The position numbers were made by a program, and so were the translations under genes. Shown here in pieces: positions 1 to 8,916 of a DNA stretch of 64,000 nucleotides; position 1 is the stretch's first letter; each line of letters begins with the position of its first letter. Below the pieces are notes generated by a model. The model made no database searches. It saw only the letters and a program-made list of their open reading frames with translations, and was not told where the DNA came from. Where the stretch lies: assembly GCF_003386795.1 (NCBI RefSeq), contig NZ_QTUC01000001.1:2914001-2978000 (forward strand), read 5' to 3'. Source of the stretch: Thermasporomyces composti (lineage in GTDB: Bacteria; Actinomycetota; Actinomycetes; Propionibacteriales; Actinopolymorphaceae).

Positions 1-281
1 TGGTCATCGGCTTCGCGCTCGTGGTCTTCGTCGGATCGGTCATCTGGGAAGAGGTGGCCAAGCGGCGCGAGGGCGAGGAGGACGTCACCGCGCGGCGGAC
101 CACCGACCAGGCGGAGTTCGACCCGTTCGCCGGTGGCTACCCTGTCCCGCCGATGCCTGGGCAGAAGGTGCCCGGTCTGGTGCCAGCGGCGGTCACGGTG
201 TCGCCGTCCGGGGCCAAGGCCGAGGACGGGACGCCAGGAGCCCAGTCCGAGGGTTCACCTGAGGAGGATGGCCGTGGCTAG
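1..281 (+). CDS. nuoH: NADH-quinone oxidoreductase subunit H, 3' end (partial)
   Basis: This is the C-terminal tail of the membrane subunit that anchors the quinone-binding arm of complex I. The gene begins upstream of the window. Visible are the end of the last membrane helix ([18 protein letters not shown]) and the cytosolic tail with the [16 protein letters not shown] segment typical of actinobacterial NuoH, followed by a low-complexity extension. The stop TAG at 279-281 overlaps the start of nuoI, as expected inside a nuo operon. Family assignment rests on this tail and on the gene order. Confidence 0.9.
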   Translation, partial: VIGFALVVFVGSVIWEEVAKRREGEEDVTARRTTDQAEFDPFAGGYPVPPMPGQKVPGLVPAAVTVSPSGAKAEDGTPGAQSEGSPEEDGRG

Positions 282-864
282 TCTCAAGGAGCAGATCTGG
301 GACCCGATCGCGGGTTTCGGCGTGACCTTCCGGACCATGTTCCGGAAGCCGGTCACCTACCAATACCCCTTCGAGAAGCGGCCCACGGCGCCGCGCTACC
401 ACGGCCGGCACCAGCTCAACCGCCACCCCGACGGGCTGGAGAAGTGCGTCGGATGTGAGCTGTGCGCCTGGGCGTGTCCCGCCGACGCGATCTACGTCGA
501 GGGTGCGGACAACACCGACGAGGAGCGCTACTCCCCAGGGGAGCGGTACGGCCGGGTCTACCAGATCAACTACCTGCGGTGCATCTTCTGCGGGCTGTGC
601 ATCGAGGCGTGCCCGACCCGGGCGCTCACCATGACGAACGAGTACGAGCTGGCCGACGACAGTCGCGCCAAGCTCATCTACGAGAAGAAGGACCTCCTGG
701 CCCCGCTGCTGCCGGGCATGGAGGAGCCGCCGCACCCCATGCGGCTCGGTGACGACGAGCGCGACTACTACCTCGGCGCCGGGCTCCCAGGATGGTCCGA
801 GCGCGACGCCGGCGGCGCGGCGGATGCCGACGAGGATGTGGAGAGCGAGGCAGTTCGCTCATGA
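274..864 (+). CDS. nuoI: NADH-quinone oxidoreductase subunit I
   Basis: Peripheral-arm subunit carrying two [4Fe-4S] clusters that pass electrons to NuoB. Both ferredoxin motifs are present: [12 protein letters not shown] near residue 57 and [12 protein letters not shown] near residue 103. At 196 residues it has normal family length, with an acidic tail. I chose GTG at 274 because GAGGAGG (261-267) lies 6 nt upstream; ATG at 268 would directly touch that site. It overlaps nuoH by 8 nt and its TGA overlaps the nuoJ ATG (ATGA). Confidence 0.97.
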   Translation: MASLKEQIWDPIAGFGVTFRTMFRKPVTYQYPFEKRPTAPRYHGRHQLNRHPDGLEKCVGCELCAWACPADAIYVEGADNTDEERYSPGERYGRVYQINYLRCIFCGLCIEACPTRALTMTNEYELADDSRAKLIYEKKDLLAPLLPGMEEPPHPMRLGDDERDYYLGAGLPGWSERDAGGAADADEDVESEAVRS

Positions 865-1748
865 CCGTGACGTTCTGGGTGCTCGCGCCGATCGCGGTGC
901 TGGCGGCCCTGGGCATGGTGGTCGCCCGCAAGGCGGTCCACAGCGCGTTGTTCCTGGCCAGCGTGATGATCTGCCTGGCGCTGCTCTACGCGAGCCTGGA
1001 CGCGCCGTTCCTGTTCGCCGTCCAGGTGATCGTCTACACCGGCGCGATCATCATGCTGTTCCTGTTCGTCCTCATGCTGGTCGGTGTCGACGCCTCCGAC
1101 TCCCCGGTCGAGACGCTGCGCGGCCAGCGGGCGCTCGCGATCCTCGGGGCGATCGCGTTCGGCGCGCTCCTGCTGACCGGCATCGGGCGGGTGACGTTCG
1201 CCGAGCCGGTGGGTCTCGCGGCGGCCACCTCCGACGGCAACATTCCCGCGCTGGCGGCCCTGCTGTTCTCCCGGTACGTCTTCGCCTTCGAGGTGACCAG
1301 CGCCCTGCTCATCACCGCTGCGCTGGGCGCGATGATCCTGGCCCACCGCGAGCGGTTGACTCCGAAGCTGAGCCAGAAGGACCTCGCGCGTCTGCGGTTC
1401 AAGGAGTACGCCGAGAAGGGTCGGCACCCGGGCCAGCAGCCGCCTCCGGGCACCTTCGCCCGCCACAACTCGATCGCCACGCCCGCGTTGCTGCCCGACG
1501 GCAGCGTCGCCGAGGGCTCGGTGTCGCGGGTCCTCCTTGCCCGGGGTGTCGTTCCCGAGCCGTCCCGGCTCACCCACACGGTCCTGGGGTTGGAGCAGCA
1601 CACCGGCCGGCCGCGTCCCCGGGTGCTCCGGGGGCCGGACGAGCCGGAGACCACCGACCGGAGCGACGCGGGCCGCGACGAGAATGGCTCAGCGAGCACA
1701 AGCCGTGACGAGAGCACGAGCAGCCCTGCCAAGGGAAGTGAAGGATGA
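861..1748 (+). CDS. nuoJ: NADH-quinone oxidoreductase subunit J
   Basis: Membrane subunit of complex I that packs beside NuoA and NuoK. The first ~175 residues hold five hydrophobic helices, including the conserved segment [20 protein letters not shown]. The remaining ~120 residues are a hydrophilic tail rich in Pro, Arg, Ser and Asp, a common extension in actinobacterial NuoJ. ATG at 861 overlaps the nuoI stop by 4 nt, and the ORF ends in an ATGA overlap with nuoK, so translation is probably coupled along the operon. Confidence 0.96.
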   Translation: MTVTFWVLAPIAVLAALGMVVARKAVHSALFLASVMICLALLYASLDAPFLFAVQVIVYTGAIIMLFLFVLMLVGVDASDSPVETLRGQRALAILGAIAFGALLLTGIGRVTFAEPVGLAAATSDGNIPALAALLFSRYVFAFEVTSALLITAALGAMILAHRERLTPKLSQKDLARLRFKEYAEKGRHPGQQPPPGTFARHNSIATPALLPDGSVAEGSVSRVLLARGVVPEPSRLTHTVLGLEQHTGRPRPRVLRGPDEPETTDRSDAGRDENGSASTSRDESTSSPAKGSEG

Positions 1749-2044
1749 CCACGACCTCCTACATCGTGCTGTCGGCGCTGCTGTTCACCATCGGCGCCGT
1801 CGGTGTGTTGGTACGGCGGAACGCCATCGTGGTGTTCATGTGCGTCGAGCTCATGCTCAACGCGGCCAACCTGGCGTTCGTCGCGTTCGCGCGGCAGACC
1901 GGCAACCTCGACGGGCAGGTCGTGGCGTTCTTCGTCATGGTCGTCGCGGCGGCGGAGGTGGTGGTCGGCCTGGCCATCATCATGACGATCTTCCGGACTC
2001 GTCGGTCGGCGTCCGTCGACGACGCGAGCCTGCTGAAGTTCTGA
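1745..2044 (+). CDS. nuoK: NADH-quinone oxidoreductase subunit K
   Basis: Small (99 residue) three-helix membrane subunit homologous to MrpC antiporter subunits. The two membrane glutamates implicated in proton transfer are visible in [11 protein letters not shown] (helix 2) and [10 protein letters not shown] (helix 3). Length is normal for the family, unlike the second NuoK near 23.4 kb, which has a tail. The start overlaps nuoJ by 4 nt. Confidence 0.97.
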   Translation: MTTTSYIVLSALLFTIGAVGVLVRRNAIVVFMCVELMLNAANLAFVAFARQTGNLDGQVVAFFVMVVAAAEVVVGLAIIMTIFRTRRSASVDDASLLKF

Positions 2045-2081
2045 CGGGGCTTTCGGTTTCGATGCGAGAGGCGAGATCTAC

Positions 2082-4016
2082 GTGACCACCTCGGTGAGTG
2101 CTCTGGTGCAAGCCCAGGAGCACGCGGCACAGGCGAGCGGCGTCTTCTCCCTCCTGTGGCTGATCGTCGCCATCCCCGCGGTCTCGGCGGCGGTGATCCT
2201 GCTGTCCGGACGCGCCGGCAGGTCCTGGGGGCATCTGCTCGGCTGTGCGGCGCCGATCGCCTCGTTCGTCCTCGGCGTGGTGATGTTCGGCGCCATGCTC
2301 GGGCGAGACCCCGACCAGCGCGCCGTCGCGCAGGAGTTGTACACCTTCATCCCGCTGGCCGGCTACGACGTCTCGGTCGGCCTGTTGCTGGACCAGCTCT
2401 CGGTGTGCTTCGTCCTGCTCATCACCGGCGTCGGCAGCATCATCCACGTCTACTCGATCGGCTACATGGCCGACGACGAGCGGCGGAAGCGCTTCTTCGG
2501 GTACCTCAACCTGTTCGTCGCCGCGATGCTGCTCCTGGTGCTCGCCGATGACTACCTGCTGCTGTTCATCGGCTGGGAGGGCGTCGGTCTGGCGTCGTAC
2601 CTGCTGATCGGCTTCTGGCTGCACAAGCCGTCGGCCGCCACGGCGGCGAAGAAGGCCTTCGTCGTCAACCGCGTCGGTGACGTCGGACTGTCGGTCGCGA
2701 TCATGCTCATGATCGCGACGTTCGGCACCTCCTCGTTCGAGGGCGTCTTCGCCGGCATCGGTGAGGCCGGCACGGGCGTGGCGACCGCTCTCGGCCTGCT
2801 CCTGCTCCTCGGCGCGTGCGGGAAGTCCGCGCAGTTCCCGCTGCAGTCCTGGCTGCTGGACGCGATGGAGGGTCCGACCCCGGTGTCGGCGCTCATCCAC
2901 GCGGCCACGATGGTGACCGCAGGTGTCTACCTCGTCGTGCGGTCCAACGCGATCTACGACTTGGCGCCCACCGCGCAGACGGCCGTGGTGGTGGTCGGCG
3001 CCATCACCCTGCTCATGGGCGCGATCATCGGCTGCGCCAAGGACGACATCAAGAAGGCGCTCGCCGGCTCCACGATGTCCCAGATCGGCTACATGATGCT
3101 GGCCGCCGGGCTGGGACCGGTGGGCTACGCGTTCGCCATCTTCCACCTGCTCACCCACGGCTTCTTCAAGGCCGACATGTTCCTCGGTGCGGGCTCGGTC
3201 ATGCACGGCTTGCACGACGAGGTCAACATGCGGCGCTACGGGGCCCTCGCGAAGGTCATGCCGGTCACCTACGGCACCTTCGCGGTGGGCTACCTCGCCA
3301 TCATCGGCATCCCGCCGTTCGCCGGCTTCTTCAGCAAGGACAAGATCATCGAGGCCGCGTTCGGCACGAACGTGTGGGTGGGCCTGTGCACGTTGGTCGG
3401 TGCCGGCATCACCGCCTTCTACATGTCCCGGGTGATGTACCTGACGTTCCTCGGACGTCAGCGGTGGGCGAAGGACGCGCACCCGCACGAGTCGCCGACC
3501 GTCATGACCGTGCCGCTGATCCTGCTGGCCGCGCTCAGCGTCGTCGGCGGGGTCGGTCTGGCCTACCTCGGCGGTGGCATCGTGAGCTGGCTGGAGCCGG
3601 TGGTGGGTGAGGAGCACCCGCACCTGCCCATGCCGGTGCTGGCTCTCACCGCGCTCACCCTGCTCGTGGTCTTGCTCGGTGTGGCGGCCGCGGTCGTGTT
3701 CGTCGCCCGGCGTGAGGTGCCGGTCGAGGCGCCCACGAAGGTGTCGCCGATCACCGCGGCTGCTCGCGCCGATCTCTACGGCGACGCCTTCAACGAGGCC
3801 GTCTTCATGCGGCCCGGGCAGCAGCTCACCCGCGGCCTCGTCGCCTTCGACGACCGGGGTGTCGACGGTGTCGTCAACGGTCTGGCCGCCTTCGTCGGCG
3901 GCCTGTCGGCCTGGGTCCGCAGGGTCCAGACCGGGTTCGTCCGCTCCTACGCGCTCGTCATGTTCGGGGGCGCTGCCCTCGTCATCGCGGCCATGGTCCT
4001 GGTGAGGCTGTCGTGA
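2082..4016 (+). CDS. nuoL: NADH-quinone oxidoreductase subunit L
   Basis: Largest antiporter-like proton-pumping subunit of complex I (644 residues), located at the distal end of the membrane arm. The conserved membrane signatures [40 protein letters not shown] and [21 protein letters not shown] are all present. The C-terminal part supplies the long lateral helix and an extra transmembrane segment. It starts with GTG, 37 nt after nuoK, and its stop overlaps the nuoM GTG (GTGA). Confidence 0.97.
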   Translation: MTTSVSALVQAQEHAAQASGVFSLLWLIVAIPAVSAAVILLSGRAGRSWGHLLGCAAPIASFVLGVVMFGAMLGRDPDQRAVAQELYTFIPLAGYDVSVGLLLDQLSVCFVLLITGVGSIIHVYSIGYMADDERRKRFFGYLNLFVAAMLLLVLADDYLLLFIGWEGVGLASYLLIGFWLHKPSAATAAKKAFVVNRVGDVGLSVAIMLMIATFGTSSFEGVFAGIGEAGTGVATALGLLLLLGACGKSAQFPLQSWLLDAMEGPTPVSALIHAATMVTAGVYLVVRSNAIYDLAPTAQTAVVVVGAITLLMGAIIGCAKDDIKKALAGSTMSQIGYMMLAAGLGPVGYAFAIFHLLTHGFFKADMFLGAGSVMHGLHDEVNMRRYGALAKVMPVTYGTFAVGYLAIIGIPPFAGFFSKDKIIEAAFGTNVWVGLCTLVGAGITAFYMSRVMYLTFLGRQRWAKDAHPHESPTVMTVPLILLAALSVVGGVGLAYLGGGIVSWLEPVVGEEHPHLPMPVLALTALTLLVVLLGVAAAVVFVARREVPVEAPTKVSPITAAARADLYGDAFNEAVFMRPGQQLTRGLVAFDDRGVDGVVNGLAAFVGGLSAWVRRVQTGFVRSYALVMFGGAALVIAAMVLVRLS

Positions 4017-5593
4017 CCAACTTCCCCTGGCTGACCGTCATCGCCGCGCTCCCCGCGGTCGGGGCGCTCGTCGTGGCTCTCCTCCCGAAGGGCCGTGACC
4101 TGCTGGCCAAGCAGACCGCGCTCGCCTTCTCGGTCCTCACGCTGGTGCTCGCCGTCGTGATGGCGACCGGCTTCGACCCGGCCGACCCGGCGTTCCAGTT
4201 CGTCGAGGAGTACGCCTGGATCCCGGCGTTCGGCATCCACTACGCGGTGGGTGTCGACGGGATCGGGCTCGTCCTCGTGCTCCTCACGGCGTTCCTGACG
4301 CCGGTGGTGGTGCTCGCCTCCTGGAACGACGCCGACCCTGGGGTGGGTTCGCCGAGCGGCGAGCAGCGCGTGGTGCCCAAGCGCAGCGTCAAGACGTTCT
4401 TCGCGCTGATGCTGGCGCTGGAGGCGCTGTCGCTGGGGGTCTTCGCGGCCACCGACGTCTTCCTCTTCTACATCCTGTTCGAGGCGACGCTCATCCCGAT
4501 CTACTTCCTCATCGGAAGCTTCGGTGGCCCGCGCCGCGCCTACGCCGCGGTCAAGTTCCTGATCTACAGCCTCGTGGGCGGTCTGCTCATGCTCGCCGCC
4601 GTCGTGGGGCTGTACGTGGTCTCCGCCCAGGAGCTCGAGGACGGGCCGTCGTTCCTGCTGAGCGCGCTCGCCCAGCTCGACATCGACCCCGCGACGCAGA
4701 AGTGGCTGTTCCTCGGCTTCTTCGTCGCGTTCGCGATCAAGGCGCCGATGTGGCCGGTGCACACCTGGCTGCCCGATGCGGCGCGCGAGGCCACGCCAGG
4801 CACGGCCGTCCTGCTCGTGGCCGTCCTCGACAAGATCGGCACGTTCGGCATGATCCGCTTCTGCCTCCAGCTGTTCCCGGAGGCGTCGAGGTGGGCGACG
4901 CCCGCGGTGATCGTGCTGGCGGTGATCAGCGTGATCTACGGCGCGATCCTGGCGATCGGCCAGCGCGACATCAAGCGGCTCATCGCCTACACCTCGGTCT
5001 CGCACTTCGGCGTCATCATCCTCGGCATCTTCGCGATGACGAGCCTGGGACAGACCGGTGCCACCCTCTACATGGTCAACCACGGTCTGTCGACGGCCGC
5101 GCTGTTCCTCGTCGCCGGCTACCTGATCGCGCGGCGCGGCTCGGCCGAGATCGGCGACTTCGGTGGCGTCGACAAGGTGGCGCCGAGGCTGTCGGGGGTG
5201 TTCTTGTTCGCGATCTTGTCGGGTCTGTCGCTGCCCGGGCTGGCGCCGTTCGTCAGCGAGTTCCTCGCGCTCGCCGGCACGTTCCGGCGGTACGAGGTGG
5301 CCGCGGTGATCGCCACGCTGTCGATCATCCTCGCCGCGCTGTACATGCTGATCCTCTACCAGCGCACCATGACTGGGCCGACCAAGCCGGCCGTGGAGTC
5401 GATGCCGGACCTGCGGCCGCGTGAGGCGCTCGCCGTGGCGCCGCTGGTGGTGCTCCTGCTGGCGCTCGGCCTGTTCCCCAAGCCGGCCATCGATGTGATC
5501 TCGCCCGCCGTTGAGCAGACGATGACGCGGGTCGGTGTCACCGACCCGGCGCCGGCTGTTCCCGTCACGGCTCCTTCGGAAGGTGGGAAGTGA
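4013..5593 (+). CDS. nuoM: NADH-quinone oxidoreductase subunit M
   Basis: Antiporter-like membrane subunit (526 residues). Diagnostic segments are [17 protein letters not shown] (essential Glu of the proton channel), [20 protein letters not shown] (essential Lys) and [20 protein letters not shown]. The last is useful for comparison, because the paralogue near 26.8 kb carries an insertion at exactly this point. The start overlaps nuoL by 4 nt and the stop overlaps nuoN by 4 nt. Confidence 0.97.
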   Translation: MTNFPWLTVIAALPAVGALVVALLPKGRDLLAKQTALAFSVLTLVLAVVMATGFDPADPAFQFVEEYAWIPAFGIHYAVGVDGIGLVLVLLTAFLTPVVVLASWNDADPGVGSPSGEQRVVPKRSVKTFFALMLALEALSLGVFAATDVFLFYILFEATLIPIYFLIGSFGGPRRAYAAVKFLIYSLVGGLLMLAAVVGLYVVSAQELEDGPSFLLSALAQLDIDPATQKWLFLGFFVAFAIKAPMWPVHTWLPDAAREATPGTAVLLVAVLDKIGTFGMIRFCLQLFPEASRWATPAVIVLAVISVIYGAILAIGQRDIKRLIAYTSVSHFGVIILGIFAMTSLGQTGATLYMVNHGLSTAALFLVAGYLIARRGSAEIGDFGGVDKVAPRLSGVFLFAILSGLSLPGLAPFVSEFLALAGTFRRYEVAAVIATLSIILAALYMLILYQRTMTGPTKPAVESMPDLRPREALAVAPLVVLLLALGLFPKPAIDVISPAVEQTMTRVGVTDPAPAVPVTAPSEGGK

Positions 5594-7152
5594 CTCCGAT
5601 CAACCTGGCTCAGGAGTTCAGCACCCCGACGATCGAGTACGGCAAGGTGGCGCCGCTGCTCATCGTCTTCGGCGCCGGGGTCCTCAGCGTCATCCTGGAG
5701 GCGTTCCTGCCGCGCCGGTACCGCTACGGCACCCAGGTGACCCTCACGCTGGTGGCGCTGGTGGCGGCGCTCGTCGCCACGATCACCATCGCCGGGAGCG
5801 AGCTGGTCGTGGCCGAAGGGTCGATCGCGGTGGACGGCTTCACGCTCTTCGTGTGGGGCCTCCTGCTGGCCTTGGCGATCATCTCGGCGTTGGTGATCGC
5901 CGAGCGGAAGGTCGACGGCGGCGTGACGGCGTTCGCCGGCCAGGCGGCGGCGCTGCCCGGTACGGAAGCCGAGAGGGAGGCGGCCGCGCGTCGGCTGGAG
6001 CACACCGAGGTCTTCCCGCTGTTCCTCTTCGCCGTGGGTGGGATGCTGCTCTTCCCGGCCTCGAACGACCTGCTCACCATGTTCGTGGCGCTGGAGGTGC
6101 TCTCGCTCCCGCTCTACCTGCTGTGCGGTCTGGCGCGCCGGCGTCGGCTGCTGTCGCAGGAAGCGGCGATGAAGTACTTCCTGCTGGGTGCCTTCGCCTC
6201 CGCCTTCTTCCTCTACGGCATGGCGCTGCTGTTCGGCTTCGCCGGCACAGTGAGCTTCGCCGGCATCGCGGAAGCGGTCAGCGCGAAGGTCGGTCTCGAC
6301 GGGCTGCTCGTGGCCGGCACCGCGTTGGTGGCGGTGGGTCTCCTGTTCAAGGTCAGCGCCGCCCCGTTCCACATGTGGACGCCGGACGTCTACCAGGGCG
6401 CGCCCACGTCGATCACCGGGTTCATGGCGGCGTGCACCAAGATCGCCGCGTTCGGTGGTCTGCTGCGGCTGTTCTACGTCGCGTTGGGCGCGGCTCGGTG
6501 GGACTGGCAGCCGATGATCTGGGTGGTGGCGATCATCACCTTGGCGGTCGGCTCGGTGCTCGCCCTCACCCAGAACGACATCAAGCGGCTGCTGGCGTAC
6601 TCGTCGATCGCGCACGCCGGCTTCCTGCTGATCGGCTTCGTCGGCGTCCGGGACGCGGTCGAGGCCAACACGTCGGCGGTGCTGTTCTACCTGCTGACCT
6701 ACGGCTTCGCGACGGTGGGCGCGTTCGCGCTCGTCACACTGGTGCGTGACGCCGGTGGCGAGGCCACCCACCTGTCGCGGTGGGCTGGGCTTGGTCGGAA
6801 GTCGCCGCTGGTCGCCGGCATCATGGCGGTGTTCCTGCTGGCGTTCGCTGGTATCCCGCTGACCAGCGGTTTCATGGGCAAGTGGGCGGTGTTCAGCGCG
6901 GCCTGGCAAGGTGGTGCCTGGCCGCTGGTCGTGGTGGGCGTGGTCGCCAGCGTCGTCGCCGCGTTCTTCTACGTCCGCGTCATCGTCCTCATGTTCTTCT
7001 CGGAGCCAGCCGCCGAGGGTCCGACGGTCGCCGTGCCGAGCGTCTTCACCTCGGTCGCGGTCGCGGCGGGGGTCGCGGTTACCGTTGGGCTTGGCCTGAT
7101 GCCGCAGCCGCTGCTGGACCTCGCGGCACGGGCCGGGCAGCTGGTGGGTTGA
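5590..7152 (+). CDS. nuoN: NADH-quinone oxidoreductase subunit N
   Basis: Third antiporter-like subunit (520 residues) and last gene of the standard nuo operon. The family motif LLFKVSAAPFHMWTPDVYQG and the following LTQNDIKRLLAYSSIAHAG are present, with many hydrophobic helices throughout. The GTG start lies in a GTGA overlap with nuoM. The stop is followed after 57 nt by the polyprenyl synthase gene on the same strand. Confidence 0.97.
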   Translation: MTPINLAQEFSTPTIEYGKVAPLLIVFGAGVLSVILEAFLPRRYRYGTQVTLTLVALVAALVATITIAGSELVVAEGSIAVDGFTLFVWGLLLALAIISALVIAERKVDGGVTAFAGQAAALPGTEAEREAAARRLEHTEVFPLFLFAVGGMLLFPASNDLLTMFVALEVLSLPLYLLCGLARRRRLLSQEAAMKYFLLGAFASAFFLYGMALLFGFAGTVSFAGIAEAVSAKVGLDGLLVAGTALVAVGLLFKVSAAPFHMWTPDVYQGAPTSITGFMAACTKIAAFGGLLRLFYVALGAARWDWQPMIWVVAIITLAVGSVLALTQNDIKRLLAYSSIAHAGFLLIGFVGVRDAVEANTSAVLFYLLTYGFATVGAFALVTLVRDAGGEATHLSRWAGLGRKSPLVAGIMAVFLLAFAGIPLTSGFMGKWAVFSAAWQGGAWPLVVVGVVASVVAAFFYVRVIVLMFFSEPAAEGPTVAVPSVFTSVAVAAGVAVTVGLGLMPQPLLDLAARAGQLVG

Positions 7153-7161
7153 CGACCGTCG

Positions 7162-7178
7162 CGAGGGCACGTCCCTCG
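7162..7178 (+). terminator. Short hairpin between nuoN and the polyprenyl synthase gene
   Basis: CGAGGG (7162-7167), a 5-nt loop and CCCTCG (7173-7178) form a small perfect GC-rich hairpin just after nuoN. There is no U-tract. It may be a weak terminator, a processing site or chance. Confidence 0.25.
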
Positions 7179-7209
7179 TGAACGACGCACCTTGAGGGTA
7201 GGTGTGGTG

Positions 7210-8205
7210 ATGAGCATGGCCGGGCTCACTGTGCCGTACGTCGACGCCGACCTCGAAGCACGCGTCCGCGCTGGGTTGGAGGACGTCGAGCGCCAGCTCG
7301 TCACCGCCGTCGCGAGTCGGTTCGACTTCGTGACCGAGACCGCTCGGCACCTGATCGACGCCGGGGGCAAGCGGTTTCGGCCCTTGCTGGTGCTCCTGGC
7401 GGCCGAGTTCGGCGACCCCACGGCGCCCGGCATCGTGCAGGTCGCAGTCATCGTCGAGCTCACGCACCTCGCCACGCTCCATCACGACGACGTGATGGAC
7501 GAGGCGGTGCTGCGACGTGGTGCGCCGAGCGCCAACGCCCGCTGGAACAACACGATCGCGATCCTGACCGGCGACTACCTGTTCGCGAAGGCCTCCGACC
7601 GGATGGTGGAGCTGGGTCTCGAGGCGGTTCGGATCCAGGCGCAGACGTTCAGCCGGTTGGTGGAGGGCCAGATCCGGGAAACGCTCGGGCCCAGCGAGGG
7701 CGAGGACCCGCTCGAGCACTACCTCGCCGTGCTCGCCGACAAGACCGGCTCCCTCATCGCCACCTCCGCCCGCCTGGGGGCGAAGCTGGCGGGCGCCTCC
7801 CCAGAGGTGGAGAAGGTGGTGACGGAGTTCGGGGAGAAGATCGGTGTCGCGTTCCAGCTCTCCGACGACGTCCTCGACATCGCCAGCGACGCCTCGCAGT
7901 CCGGCAAGATGCCTGGCACCGACCTGCGCGAAGGTGTCGCCACCCTGCCGGTCCTGCTGGCGCGCCAGTCGAAGGATCCGGCTGACGAGCGGCTGCGCAC
8001 GCTGCTGTCCGGGCCGATCACGAACGACGACGACCACGCCGAGGCGCTCGCTCTCTTGCGCGCCCACCCGGCGATGGAGCAGGCCCAGGCGATCGTCCGG
8101 CAGTGGGCGGACGACGCCCGGCAGACGTTGAGCATGCTGCCGGACATCCCGGCGCGCGACGCGCTCGACGCGCTCTGCGACATCGTGGTCTCCCGCACCG
8201 GTTAG
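7210..8205 (+). CDS. Polyprenyl diphosphate synthase (trans-isoprenyl synthase family)
   Basis: Condenses isopentenyl diphosphate onto an allylic primer to build a long all-trans isoprenoid chain. Both aspartate-rich Mg-binding motifs are present: DDVMD (in LHHDDVMDEA, near residue 97) and DDVLD (in FQLSDDVLDIAS). GGKRFRP near the N-terminus is also typical. Its position just behind nuoN suggests it makes the menaquinone side chain that complex I reduces, as in many actinomycetes; chain length cannot be read with certainty. ATG at 7210 follows GGTAGGTG; in-frame GTG codons at 7204 and 7207 are possible alternatives. Confidence 0.9.
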   Translation: MSMAGLTVPYVDADLEARVRAGLEDVERQLVTAVASRFDFVTETARHLIDAGGKRFRPLLVLLAAEFGDPTAPGIVQVAVIVELTHLATLHHDDVMDEAVLRRGAPSANARWNNTIAILTGDYLFAKASDRMVELGLEAVRIQAQTFSRLVEGQIRETLGPSEGEDPLEHYLAVLADKTGSLIATSARLGAKLAGASPEVEKVVTEFGEKIGVAFQLSDDVLDIASDASQSGKMPGTDLREGVATLPVLLARQSKDPADERLRTLLSGPITNDDDHAEALALLRAHPAMEQAQAIVRQWADDARQTLSMLPDIPARDALDALCDIVVSRTG

Positions 8206-8218
8206 CGACCGGAAGCTC

Positions 8219-8818
8219 TCAGCGGTGGCCTGAGCGCAGGGCGGCCAGGTCGTCGGGGGTGTCGATGTCCTCTGGGCTGCCCACGTCGTCACAGGGCACC
8301 CGGGTCACCAGGTCGGGGTGGGCGCGGAGGAAAGGCCTGGCGCCCACGTCGCCGTGGGCCACCTCGGCCACAGCTGCCCACGTGGGCCGTGCGAGCAGGA
8401 CGGGGTTGCGGGGCTGGTCGTCGTACGTCGCGACGGCGACGGTGGCGCCGCTCCGGTACGCCCGGATCAGGCGACGAACGGCCTCGCCGGTGACCCGCGG
8501 CTGGTCGACCAGCGCGACCACCACCGCGCCGACGTGGGGTGGGAGTGAGGCGAGGCCGGCGCGCAGCGACGATCCCATGCCGCTTCGCCAGTCCCGGTTG
8601 TGGACGACAGTCGCGCCGTCGAGCGCGGCGGCGGCGACGACCTGGTCGTAGGCCGCGCCGAGGACGACGTGGACCGGCGTGCAGCCGGCGTCGCGGAGCA
8701 GCGTGATGCCGCGGTCGACGAGGGGACGGCCGTCGAGCTCGACGAGCGCCTTGGGCTGGCCGAGACGGCGACCAGCACCGGCGGCGAGCAGCAGCCCCGC
8801 GACGGATGGCTCGGGCAT
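8219..8818 (-). CDS. MobA/MocA-like nucleotidyltransferase family protein
   Basis: Predicted nucleotidyltransferase of the GT-A fold family that includes molybdenum-cofactor cytidylyl- and guanylyltransferases. The N-terminal nucleotide-binding loop LLLAAGAGRRLGQPKALVEL (residues ~9-28) and the metal-binding region VVALVDQPRVT (near residue 98) are conserved. At 199 residues the length matches the family. The gene converges on the polyprenyl synthase with 13 nt between stops. Whether it acts on molybdopterin or on another substrate such as a sugar phosphate cannot be decided here; a MOSC protein is encoded 4 kb away. Confidence 0.8.
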   Translation of the reverse strand: MPEPSVAGLLLAAGAGRRLGQPKALVELDGRPLVDRGITLLRDAGCTPVHVVLGAAYDQVVAAAALDGATVVHNRDWRSGMGSSLRAGLASLPPHVGAVVVALVDQPRVTGEAVRRLIRAYRSGATVAVATYDDQPRNPVLLARPTWAAVAEVAHGDVGARPFLRAHPDLVTRVPCDDVGSPEDIDTPDDLAALRSGHR

Positions 8819-8916
8819 GTCGTCACCGTACTGGCGTCACCCGCGACGCGACGAGGGCGGAGGCCGAGCCCCCGCCCTCGTGCCACCGCCGCGTGGCCAG
8901 TCGGTGCGTCAGGTCG

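Noticed and set aside
5356-8292. A 978-codon open frame on the minus strand opposite nuoM, nuoN and the polyprenyl synthase gene
   Set aside because: It lies antisense to three clear genes, is rich in Arg/His/Gln/Asp as expected of a high-GC shadow frame, and has no domain or ribosome site.
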